DNA of 8,865 nucleotides, taken from assembly GCA_964427535.1 (NCBI GenBank), contig CAYRVF010000167.1, forward strand, positions 1-8,865, given 5' to 3'. The notes beneath the pieces are model-generated. The model was not told the DNA's origin. It did no database searches and was given only the letters and a program-made list of their open reading frames with translations. The position numbers and the translations under genes were made by a program. This stretch comes from CAYRVF01 sp964427535. Its GTDB lineage: Bacteria > Chloroflexota > Ktedonobacteria > Ktedonobacterales > JADMIN01. Below are positions 1 through 6,460 of the stretch, piece after piece; position 1 is the stretch's first letter, and each line of letters starts with the position of its first letter.

Positions 1-362
1 CGAGCGCGTGGCCGTCCGAAGCAGCGGCCCGAGAAGCTAAGCTGGTGGCGGACCGCGGGTATGACCGCGGGTATGACCGCGGGTATGCTAGTAGCACGTT
101 CCGCCAGGCACTTCGTCGTCGTGGCATCCGCATGTGCATTCCAGCCAAACGACGTCCGGTAACGTGGAAGGCGAAGCGAGGACGCCCGGTCGTTGCCCGC
201 AAGGACGATTATCGGCAGCGGTTCAAAGTGGAGCGCAGCTTCGCCTGGTTGGGCAACTTCCGGCGGCTGCTCATCCGCTGGGAGCGTCAGTTCAGTGTCT
301 ATCGCGGTTTCTTCACGGTTGCCGCGCTGCTCCTCGGTGTGCGTCATCTGCAAGATCAGTAA
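1..362 (+). CDS. IS5-family DDE transposase, C-terminal part (5' end outside window)
   Basis: The reading frame is open from the left edge (first full codon at position 3) to TAA at 360-362, giving about 119 residues. It would catalyse cut-and-paste or copy transposition of its own element through a DDE/RNase H-fold active site. Two family signatures are visible. LVADRGYD carries the second catalytic aspartate. YRQRFKVERSFAWL carries the Y-x2-R-x3-E signature with the catalytic glutamate, followed by the NFRRLLIRWER tail typical of the IS5/IS427-like group. The lysine often found six residues after the E is replaced by glycine, which is common in the FAWL type. The odd feature is that DRGY is repeated three times in tandem (codons 51-86), adding eight residues beside the catalytic aspartate. 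The rest of the frame is intact to the expected C terminus. A GTG at 45 is in frame but lies inside the domain and is not the real start. Confidence 0.85.
   Translation, partial: SAWPSEAAAREAKLVADRGYDRGYDRGYASSTFRQALRRRGIRMCIPAKRRPVTWKAKRGRPVVARKDDYRQRFKVERSFAWLGNFRRLLIRWERQFSVYRGFFTVAALLLGVRHLQDQ
51..86 (+). repeat. Three perfect 12-base tandem repeats inside the transposase gene
   Basis: The unit gaccgcgggtat occurs three times without mismatch and encodes DRGY-DRGY-DRGY in the transposase frame. Related proteins normally have a single DRGYD/S segment at this place. Because the unit is a multiple of three bases, the expansion keeps the frame. Replication slippage is the simplest origin. 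Confidence 0.95.
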
Positions 363-440
363 CGGTGAATGCGCTACCTTTGCGTGACATGCCGTGACGG
401 GCGGGCGGAACGTCTCAGAGGTCGCAGGAGACTGCGTGAC

Positions 441-460
441 TGCTTCTGAAATAGTGGCTC
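441..460. repeat. Candidate right terminal inverted repeat of the IS element
   Basis: Read on the minus strand, this segment starts gagccactatttcagaagca, which resembles the outer ends of IS5-group elements in composition and in its position about 100 bases after the transposase stop. The partner repeat is outside the window, so there is no internal confirmation. Confidence 0.25.
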
Positions 461-464
461 TCCG

Positions 465-899
465 GTGACCAGTGAAATACGCTGCGTGTTTTGCGCGTCG
501 GTTGTAGGACAGATTCCGGTGTATCTGGTGTATGAGGATGCACGCGCGATGGCCTCCGTCGTGCCTGATCCGATCCGCCCCGGCCACGTGCTGGTGTTCC
601 CCAAAGCACACGTCCCTGACTTGTATTCCCTGGATGACGACCTGTACCATGCGGTCATGCACACCACTCGCCTCGTGGCGCGGTCAATCGCCTCGACGCT
701 TAAGCCGCTCAAGGTCGGCGTCGCCAGTGTGGGGTGCGATTTTCCGCATACGCACGTGAACCGCATCCCCATCTACAAGGAACGCGAAATTACCACGCGC
801 AACCTGTTTGGCGGCGAGAAGAGTCCGGCCTCCGCAGCTTACCTAGAAGCCATGGCGAAGTTGCTCCGGGCGAGTAGGGCAACTGAACCCCACCACTGA
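465..899 (+). CDS. HIT-family protein with altered histidine triad (H-x-H-x-N)
   Basis: HIT proteins are small nucleotide hydrolases or transferases that act on the alpha-phosphate of substrates such as dinucleoside polyphosphates or nucleoside phosphoramidates. This 144-residue protein has the usual length and layout. A CVFC pair (C7, C10) lies near the N terminus and is typical of zinc-binding HIT members. RPGHVLVFPKAHVPDL (residues 39-53) matches the conserved PGH...PKxH strand. The active-site strand reads CDFPHTHVNRIPIY, residues 91-104. The first two triad histidines are H95 and the nucleophilic position H97. The third, normally His, is Asn99. The start is GTG 465: an in-frame TGA at 447 excludes anything further upstream, and GTG is the only usual start codon that precedes CVFC closely. 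There is no good Shine-Dalgarno site. The gene begins within a few bases of the presumed IS end, so its original promoter or first codons may have been displaced. No partner gene identifies its substrate. Confidence 0.8.
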   Translation: MTSEIRCVFCASVVGQIPVYLVYEDARAMASVVPDPIRPGHVLVFPKAHVPDLYSLDDDLYHAVMHTTRLVARSIASTLKPLKVGVASVGCDFPHTHVNRIPIYKEREITTRNLFGGEKSPASAAYLEAMAKLLRASRATEPHH

Positions 900-1102
900 G
901 TGAGTACGATGCACCACTTTCTTCGCTCTCCGGATCGTTTCGAAACTGCTTCTAGTCCTTTGGGCACGTTATCAGTGGTAGTGAAGTGCCCGGCATATGT
1001 AGCGGTTGCATGGGTATGTGTACATCTACCTGTACATAATACGTGTACACAGATGTGGTTCGTTCCGCAAGGGAGTAACATGTGGTCCGGCCCACACTCA
1101 TG
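900..1102. other. Convergent intergenic region with TGTACA cluster
   Basis: Both flanking genes end here, so promoters for them are not expected. The stretch is more AT-rich than its surroundings. It holds the three-fold TGTACA cluster at 1017-1051. Just past the stop of the minus-strand mannosyltransferase there is also a five-pair hairpin candidate, with TGTGG at 1081-1085 and CCACA at 1092-1096. It has no clear U-tract on either strand, so it is a weak terminator at best. A 94-codon frame starting at GTG 900 has no recognisable domain and overlaps the neighbour's coding strand; I do not call it a gene. Confidence 0.6.
1017..1051. repeat. Symmetric array of three TGTACA palindromes
   Basis: TGTACA occurs at 1019-1024, 1031-1036 and 1044-1049. 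The outer two extend to perfect eight-base inverted arms, TGTGTACA (1017-1024) and TGTACACA (1044-1051), and the middle copy sits at the centre of the 19-base spacer. It could be a protein-binding site or a transcript hairpin. It lies between two gene ends and has no obvious client gene. Confidence 0.7.
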
Positions 1103-2485
1103 TCAGATGATCCAGCCGCCGGAGAGGAAATACGCGGCGAAGAGCGCCTGCAAGAGGAAACCGGCGCTGAGGAGGAGTGAGTAGAGCCACGGACGCCGCT
1201 CCACGGCAGACCCGATCAGTACGAAGACGGGCGCGGCGACCAGCAGAAAGCGTCCGGCCGAGACGAGCCAATCGGGATCAGGGCTGAGCAGCACCGGGCC
1301 GTAGACCGTCAGATAGAGCACGCCTGCCAGGTAGAGCGAGAACGAGACGGGCAGCCGCCGCAGATTGAACAGCGTGATACCGCCGAAGACGAGCACCGCG
1401 ACCAGATCGATCAGGTCGCGCGCTTGCCAGAAACTCCACATGGGCATCGAGAACACCTGGCCGATCGCGCCCGAGAGGCTCGCCAGTGGCGACATGGTGA
1501 TGCGCTGCCAATAGGTCGCCTGCACGTGGACGAAGAGTAACGGCTGCGCGAAGCGAATCTGCAGCACCAGCGCGAAACACACCACCGCTGCCGGGACGGC
1601 CACCATGAGCGGCACGAACTCTCGCAGCGTCGGCCAGTCGAGTGTCTTCCGGAGAGCGCCGCGGCGCCAGCGCTCGCGGTCGAACCAGTCGTGCTGGCGG
1701 GCGTACTCCCACGCCAGCGGCAGAATCAGCACGACGCCAGTCGGGCGGGTCATCGCGCCCAGGAACGCGCAGATCGCGGCCGAGCGCCACCTGCCCTGGC
1801 GCGCGAAGTACAGCGTGAAGGTCGCGAAGCAGAGAAAGAGGCCCTCGGTGTAGGGCGCGGCCAGGAAGAACGCGAGCGGATAGGCCGCCGTCATCTGCAG
1901 TGTGTACCACGTCTTCGAGCGCGACCCCGTCTCTGAATGGGCGAGCAGACCGAGGCCGAAGAACGCCCCCAGCGTGCTGAGATTGCTGACGATCAGCGCG
2001 GCGGCCAGCCAGTGCCCACCCGTGAGAAACGAGAACACCTTGATCAGCAGCGGATACAGTGGAAAGAACGCGGCCGACTGCAGGCGCCAGTACCCCCACT
2101 GCGCGATGTGCAGATACCAAACCGCGTCCCACTGGCGCCACGCCTGAAACATCTGCTCCGGTGGCACCGAGATGTAGCCATAGACGCGTCCGTCGGTCCG
2201 CAGCATCACGGCAAAGTAAGTGAAGACGATAAACGCCAGCCGCGTGCCCAACCAGATCGCGAAGGCTTGCGCGAAGATCGGCTTCCAGGCGGCATCGCCG
2301 CTCGAGGGCCACGGCATCCAGCGGAGTGGCGGCCACCGCTTCAGGCGCGCGACAACCTCAGCCGGAGCGTACCCCGCCGGAAGGCGCCGTGCGGGTGCGG
2401 CCACTGCCGACGGCGTGCGCGGGTGTGTACCTGCCTCTACGACGCCTTCAACTGGCGCCGACTCCGGTGGGTCTACATCTAACAT
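1103..2485 (-). CDS. PIG-V-like mannosyltransferase, integral membrane
   Basis: The 460-residue protein resembles the Mannosyl_trans2/PIG-V family (GT-C fold). These enzymes move a mannose or other sugar from a polyprenyl-phosphate donor to a membrane-anchored acceptor on the outer face of the membrane; the acceptor of bacterial members is mostly unknown. Visible marks are RQWDAVWYLHIAQWGY (117-132) with the W-D pair in the first outer loop, FFPLYPLL (140-147), PYTEGLFL (211-218), a CFATFTLYFARQGRW stretch, and TRPTGVVL (246-253). About ten hydrophobic segments run from residue 70 to the end. The first 65 residues are Pro/Ala-rich and probably cytoplasmic and disordered. The start ATG (2483-2485) is preceded by GGAGG at 2499-2503, though the 13-base spacing is long, so a slightly different start is possible. 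It stands alone on the minus strand, between a HIT gene and a DUF1697 gene that give no pathway hint. Confidence 0.82.
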   Translation of the reverse strand: MLDVDPPESAPVEGVVEAGTHPRTPSAVAAPARRLPAGYAPAEVVARLKRWPPLRWMPWPSSGDAAWKPIFAQAFAIWLGTRLAFIVFTYFAVMLRTDGRVYGYISVPPEQMFQAWRQWDAVWYLHIAQWGYWRLQSAAFFPLYPLLIKVFSFLTGGHWLAAALIVSNLSTLGAFFGLGLLAHSETGSRSKTWYTLQMTAAYPLAFFLAAPYTEGLFLCFATFTLYFARQGRWRSAAICAFLGAMTRPTGVVLILPLAWEYARQHDWFDRERWRRGALRKTLDWPTLREFVPLMVAVPAAVVCFALVLQIRFAQPLLFVHVQATYWQRITMSPLASLSGAIGQVFSMPMWSFWQARDLIDLVAVLVFGGITLFNLRRLPVSFSLYLAGVLYLTVYGPVLLSPDPDWLVSAGRFLLVAAPVFVLIGSAVERRPWLYSLLLSAGFLLQALFAAYFLSGGWII

Positions 2486-2539
2486 CTTCGCCTGATTGCC
2501 TCCAGGACAGTTCGAGCGGAGCTGGCATCACAACGTCTC

Positions 2540-2568
2540 ATCCTAGCATACGTGCTCGTGCATGTTGA
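2540..2568 (-). promoter_or_regulatory. Candidate promoter for the mannosyltransferase gene
   Basis: On the minus strand TCAACA (2563-2568) is followed after 17 bases by TAGGAT (2540-2545). A TGC just before the hexamer gives an extended -10. Transcription would begin near 2533, leaving a leader of about 48 bases with the GGAGG site in it. The match is by eye only. Confidence 0.4.
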
Positions 2569-2702
2569 CCTGTTCGGTCGTCCTGGCTGGCCCGTGGGAG
2601 ACCGTCGTGTGGCACATCGCAGCAGGGAATATGCCGAAAGGCGTCTCTGTGCGTGCCCAATCCGCTAAAACCGTGGGACCACTCACCTCTCGGTCGCTGC
2701 TC

Positions 2703-2728
2703 TATGATACGCTTGGTTCACGAGGAGG
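2703..2728 (+). promoter_or_regulatory. -10-like box and strong ribosome binding site of the DUF1697 gene
   Basis: TATGAT at 2703-2708 is a good -10 candidate, but no convincing -35 lies 16-18 bases upstream. AGGAGG at 2723-2728 sits 9 bases before GTG 2738 and fixes that start. The leader would be only about 20-25 bases. The rest of the 2486-2737 gap holds nothing else I can identify. Confidence 0.4.
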
Positions 2729-2737
2729 AAGCCTATC

Positions 2738-3337
2738 GTGGAGTTGACTGAAGAACGGTCGGAGACGACCGGCGAAAGCACGAACGTCGCGCTGCTGCGG
2801 GGCATCAATGTGGGTGGACAGCGGCCAGTCAAAATGGCTGAACTGAAGCGCCTGTTTGAGACGCTGGGCTATCGGAACGTGCGCACCTACATCCAGAGCG
2901 GCAACGTGATCTTCACATCCAAGGAGGCGGAAGCCCCCCTCCGCGAGCGGCTAGAGCGCGAGATCGCGACTGCGTTCGGGTTCCCCGTCACCGTCGTGGT
3001 GCGGACCGCTGAGGAACTCGCTGGCGTCGTCACGCGCTGCCCGTATCCGACCGAGGCGCTGCCGGAGGATGCGAGCCTCTACGTCGCCCTGCTCGCGGAG
3101 GAGCCGTCAGAGAAGGGCGTCGCGCGACTGGATGCATGTGACGTCGGGCCCGACGAGTGCCGGCTGGTCGGCCGCGACATGTATCTGCTGTATCGACAGA
3201 GCGTGCGCGATACGAAACTCACCAACAGCCTGCTCGAAAGGCTGCGGGGCGTCGCGGCGACCTCGCGCAACTGGCGCACCATCACGACGCTGACCGGCAT
3301 GTGTGCCGCGCTGAAGGCCTCCGAGCGCGCCCGCTAG
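2738..3337 (+). CDS. DUF1697 family protein
   Basis: The 199-residue soluble protein carries all three conserved blocks of DUF1697 (PF08002). ALLRGINVGG (18-27) is near the N terminus, followed by VKMAELKRLFETLGYRNV. YIQSGNVIF (51-59) forms the second block, and SRNWRTITTL (176-185) the C-terminal one. Structures of this family show a ferredoxin-like alpha/beta fold, but no biochemical function is established, and I do not assign one. The protein is slightly longer than usual at the N terminus, where about 14 charged residues precede the first conserved strand. GTG 2738 is supported by AGGAGG nine bases upstream. The PBP gene follows 91 bases later with its own -10-like box, so the two are probably separate transcripts or only loosely linked. 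Confidence 0.85.
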   Translation: MELTEERSETTGESTNVALLRGINVGGQRPVKMAELKRLFETLGYRNVRTYIQSGNVIFTSKEAEAPLRERLEREIATAFGFPVTVVVRTAEELAGVVTRCPYPTEALPEDASLYVALLAEEPSEKGVARLDACDVGPDECRLVGRDMYLLYRQSVRDTKLTNSLLERLRGVAATSRNWRTITTLTGMCAALKASERAR

Positions 3338-3363
3338 GTGTACTAGCCGCCAGGCGGACCAGG

Positions 3364-3371
3364 TGTACAAT
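3364..3371 (+). promoter_or_regulatory. Candidate -10 region of the PBP gene
   Basis: TGTACAAT contains TACAAT (3366-3371), five of six matches to the -10 consensus, 57 bases before ATG 3429. No clear -35 is visible at normal spacing. The octamer aggtgtac occurs here (3361-3368) and again 25 bases upstream (3336-3343), where it overlaps a GCTAG-N5-CTAGC inverted repeat (3333-3347) at the DUF1697 stop. These could form an operator, but the evidence is slight. Confidence 0.3.
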
Positions 3372-3401
3372 GGGGACGCGTTCTGGGGGGACGCGTTCTG
3401 G
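3372..3401 (+). repeat. Perfect 15-base tandem duplication in the PBP leader
   Basis: The unit ggggacgcgttctgg is repeated twice without mismatch between the -10 candidate and the ribosome binding site. It would sit at the very start of the transcript. Confidence 0.95.
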
Positions 3402-3428
3402 AGCAGCCGTCAGACGAGGAGGGGAAAC

Positions 3429-5885
3429 ATGGGGTGGGACGACGGGACGCCGCCCGAGCAGAGACCCGAGCACCACGAGGAGCCAGAGGACGACGGGTAC
3501 TGGCGGCCCGCGCACAGCATCCCATCAAATTGGTCCGGCATCTCGTACACGCAGGAGCCGGGTCCCACGAACGAGGACGACAGGCCTACCTCCACGCTGC
3601 CGCGGGTCAACGCTCGTCCTGACGTCGCCAACATGCCCACGCGGCGACTGCGCATGCTCCACGGCGCCGGAGCCCCCAGACGGCCGTTGCTGATCGTAGG
3701 CGGGCTCGTGCTGCTGGTGGCGCTGCTCGCCGGCAGCGTCTTCGCGATCTCGCGTGCCCGGCAGAACACGCGGACGGGGCCATCGCGTCCCGCATGCGCG
3801 GTCGGCACTCCCTGCCAGGTCGCCGACACGTATCTCGCCGACTACACCTCTGGGAACCTGACGGCGGCCTACCTGCTGACCTCCGACGCCAGCCACAAAC
3901 GCTTCGACGACCCCAAGATCCTTGGCGGCAACTACCGCGACGCGCAGGACTACATCGTCAGCCGCACGCAGGCGATTCTCGACCAGGCGCAGATCGCCAG
4001 CATCAGCGCGACACCTGGTGCGGTCGCCCAGCGCGGCAGCGCGAGCGCGAGCGTGCCCGTGCGGCTCGTCTACAACAGCGTACGAGTCGGTCAGTTCACG
4101 CAGAACGTTACGTTGCCGCTCGTGCTCGAACAGGGCCACTGGCACGTCAACTGGTCGCCGGGGCTGATTTTCTCGAAACTCGACGACTCCACTGACCCCA
4201 CCTATCAGCGCAAGGTGCGGATGTTCCAGCAGGACGCGCCGCGCGGCACCATCTATGACCGCGACGGCAATGTGCTGGCGAAGGACGAGACGGCGTATAT
4301 CATCGAGGTCGTGCCGGGCGAGCTCAAGAACCAGGATCAATCGCTGCGGACGCTCGGACTCGCGATCGACCTGACGTCTGACCAGATCACCGCGAAGCTG
4401 GCGGGCCACGCGGCGACCGACGTCGTGCCCTTGCGGACGATCTCGCCGCAGCTCTTCGCCAGCATCTCGGTCACGATCAACGGCATCGCGGGCGTCCACG
4501 AGGACACGACGACCGCGCGCATCTATCCCTACGGCACCGATGCCGCCGCCGTGACAGGCTACGTCAGCATCGTCACCGCCGACGACCTCAAGAGCGACCA
4601 GGGCAAGCACTACGGCCAGGGCGACTATCTTGGCCGGGCGGGCATCGAGGGCTGGGGCGAGCAGTATCTGCGCCCGACGAAGGGCGGCAAGCTCGAAATC
4701 GGCACGCTCACCGGCGACGGCACGATGGACCCGCAGAGCGCGGTGGTCGTCGCCGCGCGCGACGCGGTGGCAGGGGCGGACATCCACTCGACCATCTCGA
4801 TCACCAGCCAGCAGGCGATGCAACAGGCGCTGAGTCACCAGGGCGGCTTCGGCGGCGGCTCACTCGCCGTGGACCCAGCTACCGGCGCGGTCATCGCGAT
4901 GGGCAGCTTCCCAATCTACGATCCCAACGACTTCTCGCTGGGCTTCACGCTGAACGAACAGGCGCGCTTCAACGCGCTCGATCACCCGTATCTCAATCGC
5001 GCGCTGGGTGAGGCGCAGCCGGTTGGCTCGGTCTTCAAGGTAGTGACGCTCTCGGCGGGGCTACAGAACGGCATCACGCCGAACCAGACATTCACCTGCG
5101 GCGGCTCGTATCAGGTGCCCGGTGAGAATCACCTGCGCATCGACGACCTGCCGACTGGCCACGGCACCCTCTCTGCGCCCAACGCATTGGGGCCGTCCTG
5201 CGATGTCATCTACTGGCAGATCGCCGTGCAGCTCAATAGCAAAGACCCCAATATCCTCTCGAACGAGGCGCGGGGCTTTGGCTTCGGCACGCGCACCGGC
5301 ATCGTGGGCATCTCGCCAGGCGAAGAGAGCGCGGGACTCGTGCCCGATCCGGCATACCTCAAGAGCACTCGCAACGCGCAATGGACGGCGACCGACGCGG
5401 CGAACCTGGGCACCGGGCAGGGCTTCTTCGAGGCGACACCCGCACAGGTGGCCGTCGCCGCAGCCGGTATCGCCAACAATGGCGTGCGCATGCAGCCCGA
5501 GATCGTGAGCGCGGTCACGTCGGCGAGTGGCACGAATCTGGTGACGGTCGGCCCCAAGAAGGCCGGGCAGGTTCCGCTCAGCGCTGACAATCTGGCCGTC
5601 GTCCAGGCGGCGATGCTGGGTCCGACGTACGGCGCGACGGGCACGGCCACCCAGGACTTCGTGAACTTCCCCGTGCGTGTGGCAGGCAAGACGGGCACGG
5701 CGGAGTCTGGCCAGGAGCATCCCCACGGCTGGTTCGAGGCGTACGCGCCCGCGTCGCCACTCGCCGGTCCGGCAGTGCCCGCGCAGATCGCTGTGGGCAC
5801 GCTCGTAGAATACTCGGACTATGGCGAGAAGTATGCGGTGCCCGTCACCAAGGCGGTGATCCAGGCGTACTTGCATCTCTCATGA
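3429..5885 (+). CDS. Class B penicillin-binding protein with NTF2-like N-terminal domain
   Basis: This D,D-transpeptidase cross-links peptidoglycan stem peptides outside the cell. From ATG 3429 it has 818 residues. An acidic, Pro-rich cytoplasmic tail (1-85) leads to one membrane anchor (about 86-108). Next comes an NTF2-like/MecA_N-type domain (about 125-245, with C123 and C129 near its start). A PBP dimerisation domain follows, beginning at RGTIYDR (272-278) and containing GRAGIE (402-407). The transpeptidase spans about 455-815. Its three motifs are intact: SVFK (S534 nucleophile, K537), SCD (S590-D592, the S-x-D form also seen in PBP2-type enzymes instead of S-x-N), and KTG (754-756). The NTF2-like domain is also found in MecA-type PBPs, but it is widespread and does not by itself imply beta-lactam resistance. 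The start is chosen because GAGGAGGGG (3416-3424) lies at ideal distance; the longer frame from GTG 3363 has no such site. No SEDS glycosyltransferase gene is adjacent. ispF follows after 37 bases. Confidence 0.9.
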   Translation: MGWDDGTPPEQRPEHHEEPEDDGYWRPAHSIPSNWSGISYTQEPGPTNEDDRPTSTLPRVNARPDVANMPTRRLRMLHGAGAPRRPLLIVGGLVLLVALLAGSVFAISRARQNTRTGPSRPACAVGTPCQVADTYLADYTSGNLTAAYLLTSDASHKRFDDPKILGGNYRDAQDYIVSRTQAILDQAQIASISATPGAVAQRGSASASVPVRLVYNSVRVGQFTQNVTLPLVLEQGHWHVNWSPGLIFSKLDDSTDPTYQRKVRMFQQDAPRGTIYDRDGNVLAKDETAYIIEVVPGELKNQDQSLRTLGLAIDLTSDQITAKLAGHAATDVVPLRTISPQLFASISVTINGIAGVHEDTTTARIYPYGTDAAAVTGYVSIVTADDLKSDQGKHYGQGDYLGRAGIEGWGEQYLRPTKGGKLEIGTLTGDGTMDPQSAVVVAARDAVAGADIHSTISITSQQAMQQALSHQGGFGGGSLAVDPATGAVIAMGSFPIYDPNDFSLGFTLNEQARFNALDHPYLNRALGEAQPVGSVFKVVTLSAGLQNGITPNQTFTCGGSYQVPGENHLRIDDLPTGHGTLSAPNALGPSCDVIYWQIAVQLNSKDPNILSNEARGFGFGTRTGIVGISPGEESAGLVPDPAYLKSTRNAQWTATDAANLGTGQGFFEATPAQVAVAAAGIANNGVRMQPEIVSAVTSASGTNLVTVGPKKAGQVPLSADNLAVVQAAMLGPTYGATGTATQDFVNFPVRVAGKTGTAESGQEHPHGWFEAYAPASPLAGPAVPAQIAVGTLVEYSDYGEKYAVPVTKAVIQAYLHLS

Positions 5886-5922
5886 GCAGGAGACACGTCC
5901 GTCGCGGGAGTAACGTGGGACT

Positions 5923-6432
5923 ATGGCGGAACTAAGCGACATGCGCGTGGGCATGGGCTACGACGTCCACGCGTTCGCGGAGGCGTCGGAGGGACGCGCG
6001 CTGCTTCTCGGCGGCGTGGCCATTCCCTACGAGCGCGGCCTGGCGGGGCACTCAGACGCCGATGTACTGCTTCATGCAGTCGTGGATGCGCTGCTGGGGG
6101 CGGCGGCGCTCGGCGACATTGGCATGCACTTCCCGTCGAGCGATCCACGCTGGAGGGGCGCCGCGAGCACAGCCTTCCTGGAGTATACGCGCGACCTCCT
6201 GCGGAACGAGCGATGGGACATCGTCAACGTGGACTGCACGATCGTGGCCGAGCAGCCGCGCATGTCGCCCCACGTACCAGCGATGCGCGAGCACGTCGCG
6301 CGCACGCTAGAGCTGCCTGTCGAGCGCGTGAGCGTCAAGTCGAAGACGACGGACCGCCTGGGCTTTACCGGGCGTGGCGAAGGCGTCGCCTGCTATGCGG
6401 TTGCCCTGCTGCATCGAGCGGCGACCGAATAA
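5923..6432 (+). CDS. ispF: 2-C-methyl-D-erythritol 2,4-cyclodiphosphate synthase
   Basis: IspF cyclises CDP-methylerythritol 2-phosphate to methylerythritol 2,4-cyclodiphosphate with release of CMP, a middle step of the MEP route to isoprenoids, and acts as a cytoplasmic trimer. The 169-residue protein has the metal ligands D14 and H16 in GYDVHAF and H51 in HSDADVLLHAVVDALLG. It also has the LGDIGMHFP block (63-71), the PRMSPHVPAMR strand (112-122), and the signature TTDRLGFTGRGEG (142-154) of the nucleotide and catalytic loop. ATG 5923 is called, with GGGAG at 5906-5910 upstream. ATG 5941 would give MRVGMGYDVHAF, which matches the usual family N terminus more closely, so the true start may be there. 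The gene follows the PBP gene at 37 bases and is probably co-transcribed; no other MEP gene is in view. A strong AAAGGAGG overlaps its stop codon with no gene behind it. Confidence 0.95.
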   Translation: MAELSDMRVGMGYDVHAFAEASEGRALLLGGVAIPYERGLAGHSDADVLLHAVVDALLGAAALGDIGMHFPSSDPRWRGAASTAFLEYTRDLLRNERWDIVNVDCTIVAEQPRMSPHVPAMREHVARTLELPVERVSVKSKTTDRLGFTGRGEGVACYAVALLHRAATE

Positions 6433-6438
6433 AGGAGG
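6431..6438 (+). promoter_or_regulatory. Orphan Shine-Dalgarno site overlapping the ispF stop
   Basis: AAAGGAGG begins inside the TAA stop of ispF and lies nine bases before a GTG at 6448. The frame from that GTG closes after about 36 codons, is Arg-rich, and runs antisense through the 3' end of the HxlR gene, so it is unlikely to be a protein. The site may be the relic of a lost downstream gene. Confidence 0.45.
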
Positions 6439-6460
6439 GAGTCGAGCGTGCGCGCGGCGC

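Larger units (their letters stand above)
1..460 (+). mobile_element. Right-hand part of an IS5-family insertion sequence
   Basis: The left edge of the window lies inside a transposase gene that stops at 362, so only the 3' part of the element is present. About 100 bases of noncoding DNA follow, and the next gene starts at 465. The segment at 441-460 (tgcttctgaaatagtggctc), read inward from the right, gives a sequence of the style seen at IS5-group termini, so I place the right end near 460. The left inverted repeat is outside the window and the target duplication cannot be tested, so the end is an estimate. The element points towards the HIT gene and may have replaced its original upstream region. 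Confidence 0.5.

Noticed and set aside
51..86. Tandem repeats considered as a CRISPR-like array
   Set aside because: The units are 12 bases with no spacers and lie in a coding frame.
900..1184. Plus-strand frame of 94 codons right after the HIT stop
   Set aside because: No recognisable domain or composition. Its last 80 bases overlap the mannosyltransferase gene on the other strand, and it covers the TGTACA cluster.
1278..2336. Second minus-strand frame of 352 codons inside the mannosyltransferase gene
   Set aside because: Arg/Ala-rich shadow in a shifted frame; the membrane-protein frame carries all conserved family motifs.
3363..3428. Longer PBP frame starting at GTG 3363
   Set aside because: The extra 22 residues come from the tandem duplication, have no ribosome binding site, and overlap a -10 candidate. 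ATG 3429 has an excellent site at the right distance.
3525..4838. Minus-strand frame of 437 codons opposite the PBP gene
   Set aside because: Very Arg/Asp/Val-rich low-complexity translation typical of the antisense of GC-rich genes; the plus-strand PBP is unmistakable.
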